A stretch of 64,000 nucleotides of DNA from Spirochaetota bacterium (GTDB lineage Bacteria > Spirochaetota > UBA4802 > JAFGDQ01): assembly GCA_034190085.1 (NCBI GenBank), contig JAXHTS010000071.1, positions 114,425 through 178,424 on the forward strand. Reading direction: 5' to 3'. Within the stretch, counting starts at the first letter, position 1, and each line of letters starts with the position of its first letter. This document shows positions 1 through 9,591 of the stretch, one piece after another. The notes under the pieces were generated by a model. That model was not told the DNA's origin, ran no database searches, and saw only the letters and a list, made by a program, of their open reading frames with translations. Both the position numbers and the translations under genes were made by a program.

Positions 1-267
1 TAAGATCCTTCGGTCGTATGACATTATGAATAACCTTGGGTATGATTTTGTTTGTGTCCTTGATGTAATACTATACTTATCCTCATAAATTTTCCCCTAG
101 TAAAATATCCTTGCAAATTGAATTATACTGTTGTTTTTATAATAACAACCTGTTGCTGATTGCAATAGTCGCTTTTGGATTATTATTGTTGAGATGAAGG
201 TGTTAATCCAATAGGTCAATAAACATATAAATAACAAAAGTAAATATTAGGGGAGGAGGTGTAAAAC

Positions 268-1950
268 ATGTTAAACAAGAATGATTTAGAGAGGCTTGAA
301 GAGGCTAGGAGGAAATATGATGAGGAGGTGCGTCAGGTATTGGCAAAGATTCCGGATTCAGGAAAGGAGCATGTGACAATCTCCGGTCTTTCAGTAAAGC
401 CCCTTTTCAGTCCTCTGGATATTGAAGAATCCGATTTCTTAAAGGATATTTCATTTCCAGGTCAGTATCCCTTCACTCGTAGTGTTTTCCATGCAGGTTA
501 TCATTCCCGCACAATAAACATAAGGCAGGTTACTGGGATCGGCACTGCTGAGGAGACTAACGAGAGGTGGAAATTCCTTTTATCTCTTGGTGCGACAGCC
601 CTTGCGGTTGTGGGATTGAGAGGCTGGGGTCCAGATGCTGATGATGAGAGGATGGATGGATTCGTGGGAAAGGATGAGGTGGTCTGTGATTCGCTTTATG
701 ATTATGAAACCCTCTTCAATGGTATAGATTTGAGGAAGTACCCGGTTCATCTCATCACTGGGTCCAGTTTTGCATTGGCCAATTACATTGTGATTGCTGA
801 GAGGCAGGGTATTGAACTTCATGAACTAAGAGGAAGCATCTCCAACATGCTTAGGCCGGATAGGGAGTGTCTGGATATCATTGAATATTGCGCACGGAAC
901 ATGCCTCTCTATAACGCTGGATATCTTGATATGCGTAATACAAGGGAGGGTGGATGCACTGCCGCTCAGGAGATAGCATTTGGTGTTGCCTTAACTATGG
1001 CTACTGTTGATGAGCTTATCAATAGAGGTCTAAAGATTGATGATTTCCTTCATCGGATAACCTGGTTTGTCAACTCAGGTCCCGAATTTTTTGAAGAGGT
1101 CGCTAAGTTCAGGACATTGAGGAGGATATGGGCTCGAACATTTCGTGAAAGATATGGTGTTACTGATCCTCGATCTTTAATGGCAAGGATGCATTGCCAG
1201 ACCTATGCTCCAACCCTTACAAAATGTCAACCCTTCAATAACCTGATCAGGAGCACAATCTATGCCCTTGCTGCCATTATGGGCGGCGTTCAGTCAATTC
1301 ATATAAACTCATTCGACGAGGCCTTTGCCACACCGACTGAGTTCTCTTCTTCGCTCTCTGTTAGGACACAACAGATTATTGATCTCGAAACAGGGATAAC
1401 ATCAGTGATCGATCCTTTGGGCGGCTCATATTACATTGAATGGCTTACAAATAAGATTGAGGAGGATGCTCGAAATATTATTGACACCATTCAGTCTAAG
1501 GGTGGTGCATTTAAGGCCTTTAATTGGATGCAGGATGAACTCCGAAAAGCGGCCCTCAGGTGGCAGGAGGAGATCGATAGTGGAAGGCGGCTCCACGTAG
1601 GTGTTAATACACTGGTTGATGAGTATGATATACAGATGGAGGCATTTAAGGTATTACAGGAATATGCAGACTTCCAGGCAATTAACGAGTATAATCCTTC
1701 TATTAGGGATAAACAGATCAGACGGCTGAATAAGGTCCGAAGTGAGAGGGATGACAAGAAGGTTGAGATGGCCAAGGAAAGGCTTCTTGCGGCCTATAAG
1801 AGCGAAGAGAATATCCTTCCTCCAATGATTAAGGCGGTAAAGTGCTATATAACACAGGGTGAGGTTGGGCAGGTTATGGCAAAGTCTCAGGGCTATTCTT
1901 CAATGGAGGAGATTTTCAATGAAATAATCTCATCTAGATTGCTTGCGTGA
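268..1950 (+). CDS. Acyl-CoA mutase large subunit (methylmalonyl-CoA mutase family), atypical active site
   Basis: A 560-residue stand-alone catalytic subunit of the B12-dependent acyl-CoA mutase family, which rearranges acyl-CoA carbon skeletons. Family landmarks are clear: YPFTRSVF near 67, GTAEETNERW near 92, AKFRTLRRIWAR near 290, NSFDEAFATPTE near 350 and DPLGGSYYIE near 405. The C-terminal cobalamin-binding domain is absent, so a separate small subunit is expected; none lies in this window. By hand alignment with Propionibacterium methylmalonyl-CoA mutase, Tyr89 corresponds to Val88, Gln197 to Ser192 and His244 to Asn224, and the stretch carrying Arg207 is missing. It is therefore unlikely to be a true methylmalonyl-CoA mutase; the substrate is unknown. 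The ATG start follows a strong AGGGGAGGAGG ribosome site. The family call is firm, the substrate open. Confidence 0.88.
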   Translation: MLNKNDLERLEEARRKYDEEVRQVLAKIPDSGKEHVTISGLSVKPLFSPLDIEESDFLKDISFPGQYPFTRSVFHAGYHSRTINIRQVTGIGTAEETNERWKFLLSLGATALAVVGLRGWGPDADDERMDGFVGKDEVVCDSLYDYETLFNGIDLRKYPVHLITGSSFALANYIVIAERQGIELHELRGSISNMLRPDRECLDIIEYCARNMPLYNAGYLDMRNTREGGCTAAQEIAFGVALTMATVDELINRGLKIDDFLHRITWFVNSGPEFFEEVAKFRTLRRIWARTFRERYGVTDPRSLMARMHCQTYAPTLTKCQPFNNLIRSTIYALAAIMGGVQSIHINSFDEAFATPTEFSSSLSVRTQQIIDLETGITSVIDPLGGSYYIEWLTNKIEEDARNIIDTIQSKGGAFKAFNWMQDELRKAALRWQEEIDSGRRLHVGVNTLVDEYDIQMEAFKVLQEYADFQAINEYNPSIRDKQIRRLNKVRSERDDKKVEMAKERLLAAYKSEENILPPMIKAVKCYITQGEVGQVMAKSQGYSSMEEIFNEIISSRLLA

Positions 1951-2377
1951 TATATCTTAACAAATAAAGTGGATTAAATGGATTAATCTTGTTATTGTGA
2001 TTATTGGAATAAGCCCCTCATTGCTGTATTGACCAGCATTTTAAACCCCATAAGCAAGTATTGATTGTACCCCTCATGGTGATCAGCACAGCGTTTTTTC
2101 GGCAACGCGCCTAGTTGTTGAGAAAGCTTTTCCTCAGATAGAAGGACTCATATGATTAATTCATAGAATTTGAGGATTTTATTTTATCTTAATAATATTA
2201 TATCAAATATCACTTGCAATTATATCCACTGAGTATAGTTTTTGAAACCTTATTGATTCAAGTGATGTTATAGAATGAATAGGGATCATTAAATTGCAGG
2301 AAACCTATACATCTTTGCATTTGAATCTTGGAGTTCTATCTCGTTGAAGACGTTTATCATGAAGATCGGAGGATTCA
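1951..2377. other. Intergenic stretch, no gene recognised
   Basis: About 430 bases between the mutase and the Yip1-family gene. Short frames are interrupted and I see no tRNA, terminator with a T run, or repeat. The part around 2075-2150 is less AT-rich than the rest but gives no recognisable protein. Confidence 0.5.
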
Positions 2378-2899
2378 ATGAACAGTTTCAATAATCGTAT
2401 GATTCGTGCTGCTAAACTGGATGTCGACCTTTATGAAGAGGTTGAGGCTGATACTGGAGCAACTAGTCAAGCGATGGGGGTTGTTGTTCTCTCAAGCATT
2501 GCTTCTGGAATAGGAAGCATAGCAATTGGAGGACTAAGCGGAATAATTATGGGAACCATAGTAGCCCTCATCGGATGGTATGTATGGGCCTATCTCACCT
2601 ATCTAATAGGCACTAAATTCCTACCCGAACCACAGACAAGCGCGGATTTAGGAGAACTGTTGCGCACTATCGGTTTTTCAAGCTCCCCTGGTATTATTCG
2701 TGTGCTGGGTATTATTCCTGGACTTGGTGGATTGATCTTTATTGCAGCCTCTATTTGGATGCTCGTTGCTATGATTATCGCTGTTAGGCAAGCCCTTGAT
2801 TACAATAGCACCTTACGAGCTGTAGGGGTTTGCTTCATCGGATGGGTAATATACTCTTTATTATCGGTATTATTATTCTCTATTTTTGGTACTAACTAA
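2378..2899 (+). CDS. Yip1-family integral membrane protein
   Basis: A 173-residue membrane protein resembling the bacterial Yip1 domain family. A hydrophilic N-terminus of about 25 residues is followed by hydrophobic segments near residues 30-50, 52-75, 105-138 and 147-170. Between them lies a polar loop (GTKFLPEPQTSADLGELLR) and then the FSSSPGIIRVLG and IPGLGGLI pattern, both characteristic of Yip1 proteins. The family is found in the cytoplasmic membrane and has no settled biochemical role in bacteria. The ATG is preceded by GGAGG about 8 bases upstream. It stands alone, with no obvious operon partner. Confidence 0.75.
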   Translation: MNSFNNRMIRAAKLDVDLYEEVEADTGATSQAMGVVVLSSIASGIGSIAIGGLSGIIMGTIVALIGWYVWAYLTYLIGTKFLPEPQTSADLGELLRTIGFSSSPGIIRVLGIIPGLGGLIFIAASIWMLVAMIIAVRQALDYNSTLRAVGVCFIGWVIYSLLSVLLFSIFGTN

Positions 2900-3174
2900 T
2901 TTAATCCAACATTATATCAAGAGGTTCTTGCTCCTCCCTTGAGGTGAGGAGTATAATCACTCTTTCAATAATATTATCTAATCTATTTCAGTCAACCTAA
3001 GGTACGAACATCCCTCACAGTAATGAACAACAATGTCTAAATCCTATTGACATATTTATTAACACCAAATACCCTTTCAAAACCATATGTATTAACTATG
3101 AGTAACATGAGTAAAAGAGTTAAATATAAGTATTCTACTCTAATAAAATCACAATCAACAAAACAGGAGGTCGC

Positions 3175-3789
3175 ATGTCAGAGAATACACTCTATGCAAT
3201 CATCTTCATCCAAAATTGGGGAGAAAGTAACGAATTAACTAGAGTACTAAAGACCAGTAGTAATGTAGTATCATTATTTCATATTATGGGAAGATATAGT
3301 TATTTGATTGATGCAAATTTCGACAACAAGAAACAGTTGGAGGATTGGATCAACCAATTCAAATCTATAGAGCTATCATCAGGAATGCCAGCAATAATAT
3401 CCCTGCATACACAGAAGGTAATTGATGTTCATAAACAGAAGACCGATTTCAAACTTTCATGTTATCAAAATCTAAAGGAAAAATTTCATTTTTTCATGAT
3501 GATCGATAACCCTCATCACGATAAAGAACTGATAGAATTACTAAAGGTTCACTCAATTGTCCATTCCATTCTTCACATACAGGGTCAAAATTCCTTTATT
3601 GTTGAGATTATATCCGATTCTTATGATAAATATAAAAAATTACTCAATGAAATGAAGGCGCTTGAATCAATTCATCATATAGAAACCCTTGAAGTAATTT
3701 TTGTTAATAAATATAGAAACCAAATACTTGATGAAGGAGGAAATCTAGTCTATCCAGAGAAGGATATAAGAGAAATTTATACATTGTAG
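3175..3789 (+). CDS. Tandem Lrp/AsnC ligand-domain-like (RAM/ACT-like) protein without DNA-binding domain
   Basis: A 204-residue soluble protein built from two similar halves. Residues about 5-90 and 107-185 both show the pattern VL/LLK, then VxSxxHIxGxxS, then Y/F and two hydrophobic residues, then a helix ending in a short strand. This is the layout of the Lrp/AsnC C-terminal RAM domain or a related ACT-like ferredoxin fold. No helix-turn-helix is present, so it may sense a small molecule or act on a partner rather than bind DNA. The ATG at 3175 has an ideal AGGAGG ribosome site 8 bases upstream, which rejects an overlapping frame that starts at 3047. The fold is inferred from pattern only. 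Confidence 0.6.
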   Translation: MSENTLYAIIFIQNWGESNELTRVLKTSSNVVSLFHIMGRYSYLIDANFDNKKQLEDWINQFKSIELSSGMPAIISLHTQKVIDVHKQKTDFKLSCYQNLKEKFHFFMMIDNPHHDKELIELLKVHSIVHSILHIQGQNSFIVEIISDSYDKYKKLLNEMKALESIHHIETLEVIFVNKYRNQILDEGGNLVYPEKDIREIYTL

Positions 3790-3845
3790 ATTTTATAGTA
3801 GACATCTTCAAATTGGGAGATGATTGCCTAAACTATTACAGATTA

Positions 3846-4745
3846 TTAGATTCTTACTCCGATTAGGCAGAAATATCTCATACTCTTTAATTGCTCTTCG
3901 AGAAATTTTATTGCATAATAATCTATACCAGTTTCTAAATAAAGATGCTTAGCAAATCTGTATTCAATTGAAAGACCAACCCTATAATAGGGATCCTGAG
4001 ATGTTGTTACATCCTCTTCTTCATTAAAATCAGACATATCTCTATCCTGTTTCGTAAATGCGACCCCACCTCCACCTCGTAGAATAAAGTTGAATGGAAT
4101 GCTGAATCGTGTTGTAAAGAACAGATTGCATCCGGCAATAATATTACTCATTTCAACATGTTCCCTGTTAAATGCATCTTTTGATTTAAATCGTGTATAA
4201 GTGCTCTCGATCTCTAATCCTATAAACCTGAAAGCATGAAACAGGTTAAAATGGAGAAAATTACCTAAACAATAACCGATATTAACGTATACACCTGAAA
4301 AAGAATTATGATAAAGAGAATCCCATTCAGATAGAAGCTGGAAATAGGGAACACCAATACCCAGTTTTAAACCAAATTCTGATGGGACCTTATCCCTTTT
4401 CTTCTCCTTTATTTTGTATTTCGTGGCCCTCTGTATTTTTATATCTGCCCAATCAGACCAACTGCCCACCTTATTAAATTTATTTATCGCACCAATCCTT
4501 ATACGATAATTTCCAGGCGATATGATGAAATCAACAAAATTTGAACTGACATCCCTTTTTAAAATAAGTTTTCCATATACATTTGTTATATGAACCCTAT
4601 ATCTTTTCGCGCCTTCAACCTCTTCCCAACTAATTCTCGTTTTTTTCGTTTTTATCTCAGCACTTTTTTGGGCATAGGTATTATCTGTATTATTAAATAT
4701 TAGAATAATAAGGGTTAGTGATAGTGTTTTAATAACATTGAGCAT
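3846..4745 (-). CDS. Outer-membrane beta-barrel protein with N-terminal fibronectin-like segment
   Basis: A 299-residue exported protein. A signal peptide covers about residues 1-25 (hydrophobic TLSLTLIILIF, likely cut after YAQ). Residues 30-105 resemble a single fibronectin-type module (ISWEEVEGAKRYRVHI, SPGNYRIRIGA), the same kind of module repeated in the upstream gene. The C-terminal half alternates polar and aromatic/hydrophobic residues, with strands such as YRVGLSIEYRF and HLYLETGIDYYA, and ends RYFCLIGVRI, as expected of a small outer-membrane barrel. It is the last gene of a minus-strand unit, 6 bases after the FecR-like gene, so the two probably work together at the envelope. Ligand and role are unknown. 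Confidence 0.65.
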   Translation of the reverse strand: MLNVIKTLSLTLIILIFNNTDNTYAQKSAEIKTKKTRISWEEVEGAKRYRVHITNVYGKLILKRDVSSNFVDFIISPGNYRIRIGAINKFNKVGSWSDWADIKIQRATKYKIKEKKRDKVPSEFGLKLGIGVPYFQLLSEWDSLYHNSFSGVYVNIGYCLGNFLHFNLFHAFRFIGLEIESTYTRFKSKDAFNREHVEMSNIIAGCNLFFTTRFSIPFNFILRGGGGVAFTKQDRDMSDFNEEEDVTTSQDPYYRVGLSIEYRFAKHLYLETGIDYYAIKFLEEQLKSMRYFCLIGVRI

Positions 4746-4751
4746 GGAATA

Positions 4752-6905
4752 TTATTCAAGGGTGAGAATTTTAAGTGTTCTTACCTTAGGTTTTTTCATG
4801 CGTTTCCCAAGAGTAATAACAAAATCTGTTTTTATCATAGGGCTCTCTCTAATAATCTTATGAGTACTATTATCCTTATCAAAGGCTTGTAATGTCCAGA
4901 AAAATTTTCCTTCAGCGAGTTTACTCAATTCACCAAATCTTATATTGGTTTTCTTAGTCTTCCTCCTCATTATCTGATATTTTATGTTGTTCTTTATCTG
5001 AAACAGATTTATACTGTATACATTCGCTCCCTTCAATCCCTTCCATGTGAAGGTTAATTCATCACGATCGCTCATATTGACGATATCTTTGTTGTGCGGA
5101 AATATTACATCGGGCTTATCGAGTCTATCCTTTACCAAAATTGCCCGAGGATTGCTCTTTATTAGTTCGGTTCCGTCATTATCAATAAGTGAAACCTTCC
5201 AATAATATCTACCTGGTTTAATATCAGATAAACTCTCAGAATATTTATCTACAAGACTCTCCTTAAATATCTTTTTAAAATTCTGGTTCTTGGAAACCTG
5301 AAGACTGTATCTCCCATCAATATCTGTCCTCTTCCATGTAAACCGCACATTAGCATATTTATCATCCCCTTTAGGGGTTAATATAGAATTCACTTTGGGT
5401 GAAATAAGTTCAAGAATCTCCGTCTTAATAACATGAAAAGCCCTCGCAAGTGAAGGGGCTGTCTCCTCTTCACCTTCAAGAACACCCACTACTCTCCAAA
5501 AATATCTGCCTAAAGGAAGATTCTCATTGAATTGCAAGAAATTCTGATTGCTGGTTGAAGAATATACAATATTTTCAAAATTTTCATCTTTAGCTATATA
5601 ATACTTCGATTTAATAATCTCAAAATTCTTTTTCCATGAAAACGCTACACGCCGCTTTTCTATTAGCACTTTGCTTATATTCTTGTTATTTACAGGATAA
5701 ATCAACTCAGGCGGCTCAACCAATTCCTTTTTATCAATAATTAATTTATATATCTTACTCGATCTTACTGGTGAATCAGCGCTTATTCCAAATACCTTCT
5801 CGACCCTCCAAAAATAGGTGCCTTGTGTTAATGAGTCAACTGCAAAACTGTTATCCAAAGCCTTAAATGTATGCAGTATATTAGTCATTGCCTTCTCCCT
5901 TGAAAGGATCAAATCGTAACCCTTGGCAATCTCACTCTTACTCCATTTAAAATTTATTATTGGAAGTGATGTTCTATAGGCCACAGCTGCCCTATCCCTT
6001 GGAGAAAACAATATCACTGGTTCATCTCTGAGAACTGTCAGCCTTCTGGAATCACTCAAATCAATCTTCTTTGTAATTGTATTTACTGATTTTATCCGCC
6101 AATAGTATATCCCCTCTTGGAGCATAATATTTGTGAAATTTTGCTTTACCTTCTTCTTTACGATAGTTTTATCAAACGTATTGTCTCGAGACATCTCTAT
6201 GAATAAAAGGAGTTTACCTTTAACAGGTTCCCATGAAAAATTTATCCTTTTCTTTTTTGAAGCGACAAGAAAATAGCTATTAGGTATTGGATTTACTAAT
6301 TTTAATTTTAATTTCTCCACCTCAAACTCTTTAGCATCCTTAGTCACTATTACACGCTCATCTGTATTAACCACCTTTGCTCCACTGCCAGCGCTGATCT
6401 CCGCATTCCCCTTGCTTACTGATAGATTTAAATCTTTTCCTTTATTTTGTGAAAGTTTCACATTGCTATTCTTGAGTGAAATTGTGGTCTTCCCAGATTT
6501 TATATTCAATTTTTGCTTTCCAGATGCGCCATCCCTTAATGCAAGCATTGATCCATGAGAAAAGTCTACGCTAATCTGATCTTTTGATAATGCTAGCATA
6601 ATCATGCTATTTTCATTGAGTGCAATTTCAGTGCCATCCTTAAGATATATCACCGCTTCAGAAAGATCAGCAGTTCTAATAGAATCGTTATTATATAAAA
6701 TTTCATCCCTTTCAATATTCTCCCATACAACCTGTGAAGAATACTTCCTCTGAGCAGTATTTCTCTTATATTTGATATTGCCAACCACCTCAGCCGCGCC
6801 AACCTCTACCTTGTTAGTTATATCAAAATAGAATAAGAAAGAAAAGGTGCTGATTATAACAGCTCCAAATCCCAAAGCAATATAATCACCATTAAACAAC
6901 TTCAT
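4752..6905 (-). CDS. FecR-domain protein with repeated fibronectin-like modules
   Basis: A 717-residue envelope protein. One membrane anchor lies near residues 8-28. A FecR domain follows (about 40-185), with DSIRTADLSEAVIYLKDGT and NENSMIMLALSKDQISVDF as its core. The rest is a series of fibronectin-like modules of about 100 residues, each closing with a similar aromatic strand: GIYYWRIKS, GTYFWRVEK, GRYFWRVVG, GRYYWKVSL and GKFFWTLQA. The family suggests signalling or scaffolding at the envelope; no sigma factor gene is adjacent. Its start overlaps the end of the cyclase gene by 14 bases and it is followed within 6 bases by a barrel protein gene, so the three are almost certainly cotranscribed. 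No catalytic residues are visible. Confidence 0.78.
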   Translation of the reverse strand: MKLFNGDYIALGFGAVIISTFSFLFYFDITNKVEVGAAEVVGNIKYKRNTAQRKYSSQVVWENIERDEILYNNDSIRTADLSEAVIYLKDGTEIALNENSMIMLALSKDQISVDFSHGSMLALRDGASGKQKLNIKSGKTTISLKNSNVKLSQNKGKDLNLSVSKGNAEISAGSGAKVVNTDERVIVTKDAKEFEVEKLKLKLVNPIPNSYFLVASKKKRINFSWEPVKGKLLLFIEMSRDNTFDKTIVKKKVKQNFTNIMLQEGIYYWRIKSVNTITKKIDLSDSRRLTVLRDEPVILFSPRDRAAVAYRTSLPIINFKWSKSEIAKGYDLILSREKAMTNILHTFKALDNSFAVDSLTQGTYFWRVEKVFGISADSPVRSSKIYKLIIDKKELVEPPELIYPVNNKNISKVLIEKRRVAFSWKKNFEIIKSKYYIAKDENFENIVYSSTSNQNFLQFNENLPLGRYFWRVVGVLEGEEETAPSLARAFHVIKTEILELISPKVNSILTPKGDDKYANVRFTWKRTDIDGRYSLQVSKNQNFKKIFKESLVDKYSESLSDIKPGRYYWKVSLIDNDGTELIKSNPRAILVKDRLDKPDVIFPHNKDIVNMSDRDELTFTWKGLKGANVYSINLFQIKNNIKYQIMRRKTKKTNIRFGELSKLAEGKFFWTLQAFDKDNSTHKIIRESPMIKTDFVITLGKRMKKPKVRTLKILTLE

Positions 6906-9591
6906 ATTTTACTTCTTCTCCGTCCAGATCTTCCCTTCTGCGACGAAATGGTTGCTCCTCAATATCTAAAAGAGCCCTAAGCTCATCAATAGTCCTTGGA
7001 CATTGCGAATCATCAATCCTCCCGAGAACTGCATATATCTGTTGAGGCTCCTCTTTTCCCTTAACCTTTATTGGCTTCATCTTCTCTACAGCAAATACAT
7101 CTCTCACTAAATTATAGGTCTCTTCACTAACCAATATGTCCGTGCCAAAGGGCTTATTCAGCGCCTCTATTCTTGATGCAAGATTCACTGCATCTCCAAT
7201 AACCGTATACTCCATCCTATTCTCAGAGCCGATCTGCCCTGCAAGAGTCGGCCCAACATTTATTCCACACCCAATCTTTATTGTTGGTCGTTTCGGTCCT
7301 CCCCTACCCTTATTAAACTCTATCAGAGCCTTTCTCATTAAAAGAGCCCCATTGATTGCGTTCTCTGTATCATTGCCCTTTGAAACTGGCACCCCCCATA
7401 CCGCCATAATCGCATCACCGATGAATTTATCCACAACACCGCCCATCTGATCTATACAGTTTACCATCAATGTCATATACTCATTAAGAAAATCCACTAC
7501 CTCCTCAGGTTCAAGTCTCTCAGAAATTGCTGTGAAGGAGCGTATATCAGAAAATAGAATCGCAACGGTCTTCCTCTCCCCACCCAAATGGATCTCATCT
7601 CGAACTACCATATCAGCCAACTCTGGATTCACAAATTTACCAAAGGCCGTCTTTATCTTTTCCCTCTCCTCAAGCCCCCTGCCCATATCAATAAAAGCAT
7701 TAGTCAATTCGCCGATTTCGTCGCTCGTAGAAGGCCTTATATCCACATGATAATCACCACCCTTGATCTTCTTAGTGGCGTAAAGGAGCCTGATAATAGG
7801 TGTGGTAAGGGTCTTCCCAAAGAAAAAAACTATCAAAATCACAACGGTTAGTGTAATAATCATCAAATAGATATTTCGTCGCTGTATATTATAGACCTCC
7901 TGAAAGGCTATCTTTTCCTCTACTGTGGCGATAACCCCACATCCTCCAAAACCTATCTTATTGAATGAACCAAGATGAATTATGCCATTCTCATCTTTAT
8001 AACGCGTCTGACCATTATTAAGAGTGCTCTTTATCATCGATTTGACAATTGGAAGGTTAATTTTACTTCCACCTGATAGGACAAAAGCACTATCAGGATG
8101 AGCAATAATATCACCCCGATCATTTACCATAAATGCCTTGGTGATACCTGTAGACCTAAATGCCTTGAGAAACTTATCCAAATTTATATAACTTACCAGA
8201 ACTGAGCTTGCTCCTCCATTTTTTTTCTTCTGAAATGGATAGCATAGTCCCAATACAGGAAGCCTGAATACCTGAGATACATTTTGAACAATGGTCTCTC
8301 CATCAAAGGATCGTACAAATATTTTATTATTTGCCCTATGCGCTGCTTTAATATCATCCCTCGAGACCTGAATCTCATTCATTAAAGAATCATTATAGGT
8401 ATATCTCACAAAATTAAGGGATGAATCCCTTTTATTCATAACTGCAATGCCAGAAAAGATGAAATCCTTATCATTTCCCAGTATCAATTCAGAATAACGC
8501 TTCCTTTCTTGTTTATTAGTATTCTGTATCATAGCATTAACAATTAGTCTGGATTTTTCAATGAGTGAAACAAAATCTGATTTAACCTTTAATGCAATGA
8601 CTTCTGATATCTTAAGATTATTCTCCTGAATCCTGATCTCATTATCACCCTTAAAAAAATGTGTAGCTAAAAATATCATTAATGATATAGCAAGCACTAT
8701 GAGAAATGATATTATTGAAATCAGCTTAAATCTAATTGATAAATAGAATCGGCCAAACTTGGAGTTCTCTACTTCATCTTCAACTGAAGGCTTTCTATCT
8801 CTAATACCTTCCTTCCTACCTCCCTTATCTAAAAGGGATTCATCATCCCTCTCTTTCTGCCTTGATACAGTATCTATAATAGGTTGATCAGAAGGTCTAT
8901 CTTCTCCCTCAGCTAAATCCTTAAATATAGGTTGTTGTTCTTCCCCCCTTAATCTATCCTCCTCAGTTATTCTAATGACATCTTCATCTTTTTGTATTAT
9001 CCGCTTGGGTATTGCATCTTTAATATCTCTGGGATCTTCGCCCTCAGATTCTCTGTCTCCACCAATATCAAATACTAACCGATCCCCAACTACATGTTGG
9101 CGAGACCTAATATATCTCTGAAAATTATAGACGAAAAGGAACTCCTCTTCACTTGTGACAAAAGCAGAGTTTATTTCCCTGCTTCTGTCTATAGCATCTT
9201 CCACATTCTCTCCGCCATAGATCAAGACACAGGAAATTAGGGTTCCAGCATAACTCTCCCCATAGGATACAACCTGACAACTCCCCTTCTTAAAACATTC
9301 ATAGATCTCCCTTGCTGCATTCTTTACATTCGGAAGATTCTCTACATCTACATCCTCAATATGAATACTCTTCACTTCAAATCCAGATCCCTGATAAAAT
9401 CGTACTAACCGTAAGTAAGATTCATGATAAACTGGATGAGAAGAGATAATAAATATGGTTTTGACCCTCTTTTGTTTTAACTTCTCAATCTTCTTTTTAG
9501 ATAGCCCAAAAGTATATAAAGAGGTCGAATCATCAACAGAATAAAAATCAAATAATAGTGTTCTCTTTTTGGAGGATGTTAGGGTATTCAT
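6892..9591 (-). CDS. Receptor adenylate cyclase (class III) with degenerate phosphatase-like N-terminal domain
   Basis: An 899-residue membrane enzyme predicted to make cAMP. In order: a cytoplasmic domain (about 10-165) with the layout of a dual-specificity phosphatase but no Cys/Arg signature; an acidic linker; a membrane segment at 288-312; a Cache-like periplasmic sensor (to about 570); a second membrane segment at 574-592; a HAMP linker (about 595-645); and a class III cyclase domain (673-860). The cyclase keeps metal Asp682 and Asp726, Lys722 and Thr796 typical of ATP-specific enzymes, and Asn803/Arg807. The start at 9591 was chosen over an in-frame start at 9681, whose extra 30 residues look non-coding. 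First gene of a three-gene unit with the FecR-like and barrel genes. Confidence 0.85.
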   Translation of the reverse strand: MNTLTSSKKRTLLFDFYSVDDSTSLYTFGLSKKKIEKLKQKRVKTIFIISSHPVYHESYLRLVRFYQGSGFEVKSIHIEDVDVENLPNVKNAAREIYECFKKGSCQVVSYGESYAGTLISCVLIYGGENVEDAIDRSREINSAFVTSEEEFLFVYNFQRYIRSRQHVVGDRLVFDIGGDRESEGEDPRDIKDAIPKRIIQKDEDVIRITEEDRLRGEEQQPIFKDLAEGEDRPSDQPIIDTVSRQKERDDESLLDKGGRKEGIRDRKPSVEDEVENSKFGRFYLSIRFKLISIISFLIVLAISLMIFLATHFFKGDNEIRIQENNLKISEVIALKVKSDFVSLIEKSRLIVNAMIQNTNKQERKRYSELILGNDKDFIFSGIAVMNKRDSSLNFVRYTYNDSLMNEIQVSRDDIKAAHRANNKIFVRSFDGETIVQNVSQVFRLPVLGLCYPFQKKKNGGASSVLVSYINLDKFLKAFRSTGITKAFMVNDRGDIIAHPDSAFVLSGGSKINLPIVKSMIKSTLNNGQTRYKDENGIIHLGSFNKIGFGGCGVIATVEEKIAFQEVYNIQRRNIYLMIITLTVVILIVFFFGKTLTTPIIRLLYATKKIKGGDYHVDIRPSTSDEIGELTNAFIDMGRGLEEREKIKTAFGKFVNPELADMVVRDEIHLGGERKTVAILFSDIRSFTAISERLEPEEVVDFLNEYMTLMVNCIDQMGGVVDKFIGDAIMAVWGVPVSKGNDTENAINGALLMRKALIEFNKGRGGPKRPTIKIGCGINVGPTLAGQIGSENRMEYTVIGDAVNLASRIEALNKPFGTDILVSEETYNLVRDVFAVEKMKPIKVKGKEEPQQIYAVLGRIDDSQCPRTIDELRALLDIEEQPFRRRREDLDGEEVKYEVV

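Noticed and set aside
1..267. Possible B12-binding subunit or other partner gene before the mutase
   Set aside because: The 267 bases before the gene show no coding frame.
2926..2950. Terminator after the Yip1-family gene
   Set aside because: CTCCTC/GAGGAG can pair, but there is no T run after it.
3047..3238. 63-codon plus-strand frame
   Set aside because: It overlaps the well-supported gene at 3175 in another frame and has no ribosome site.
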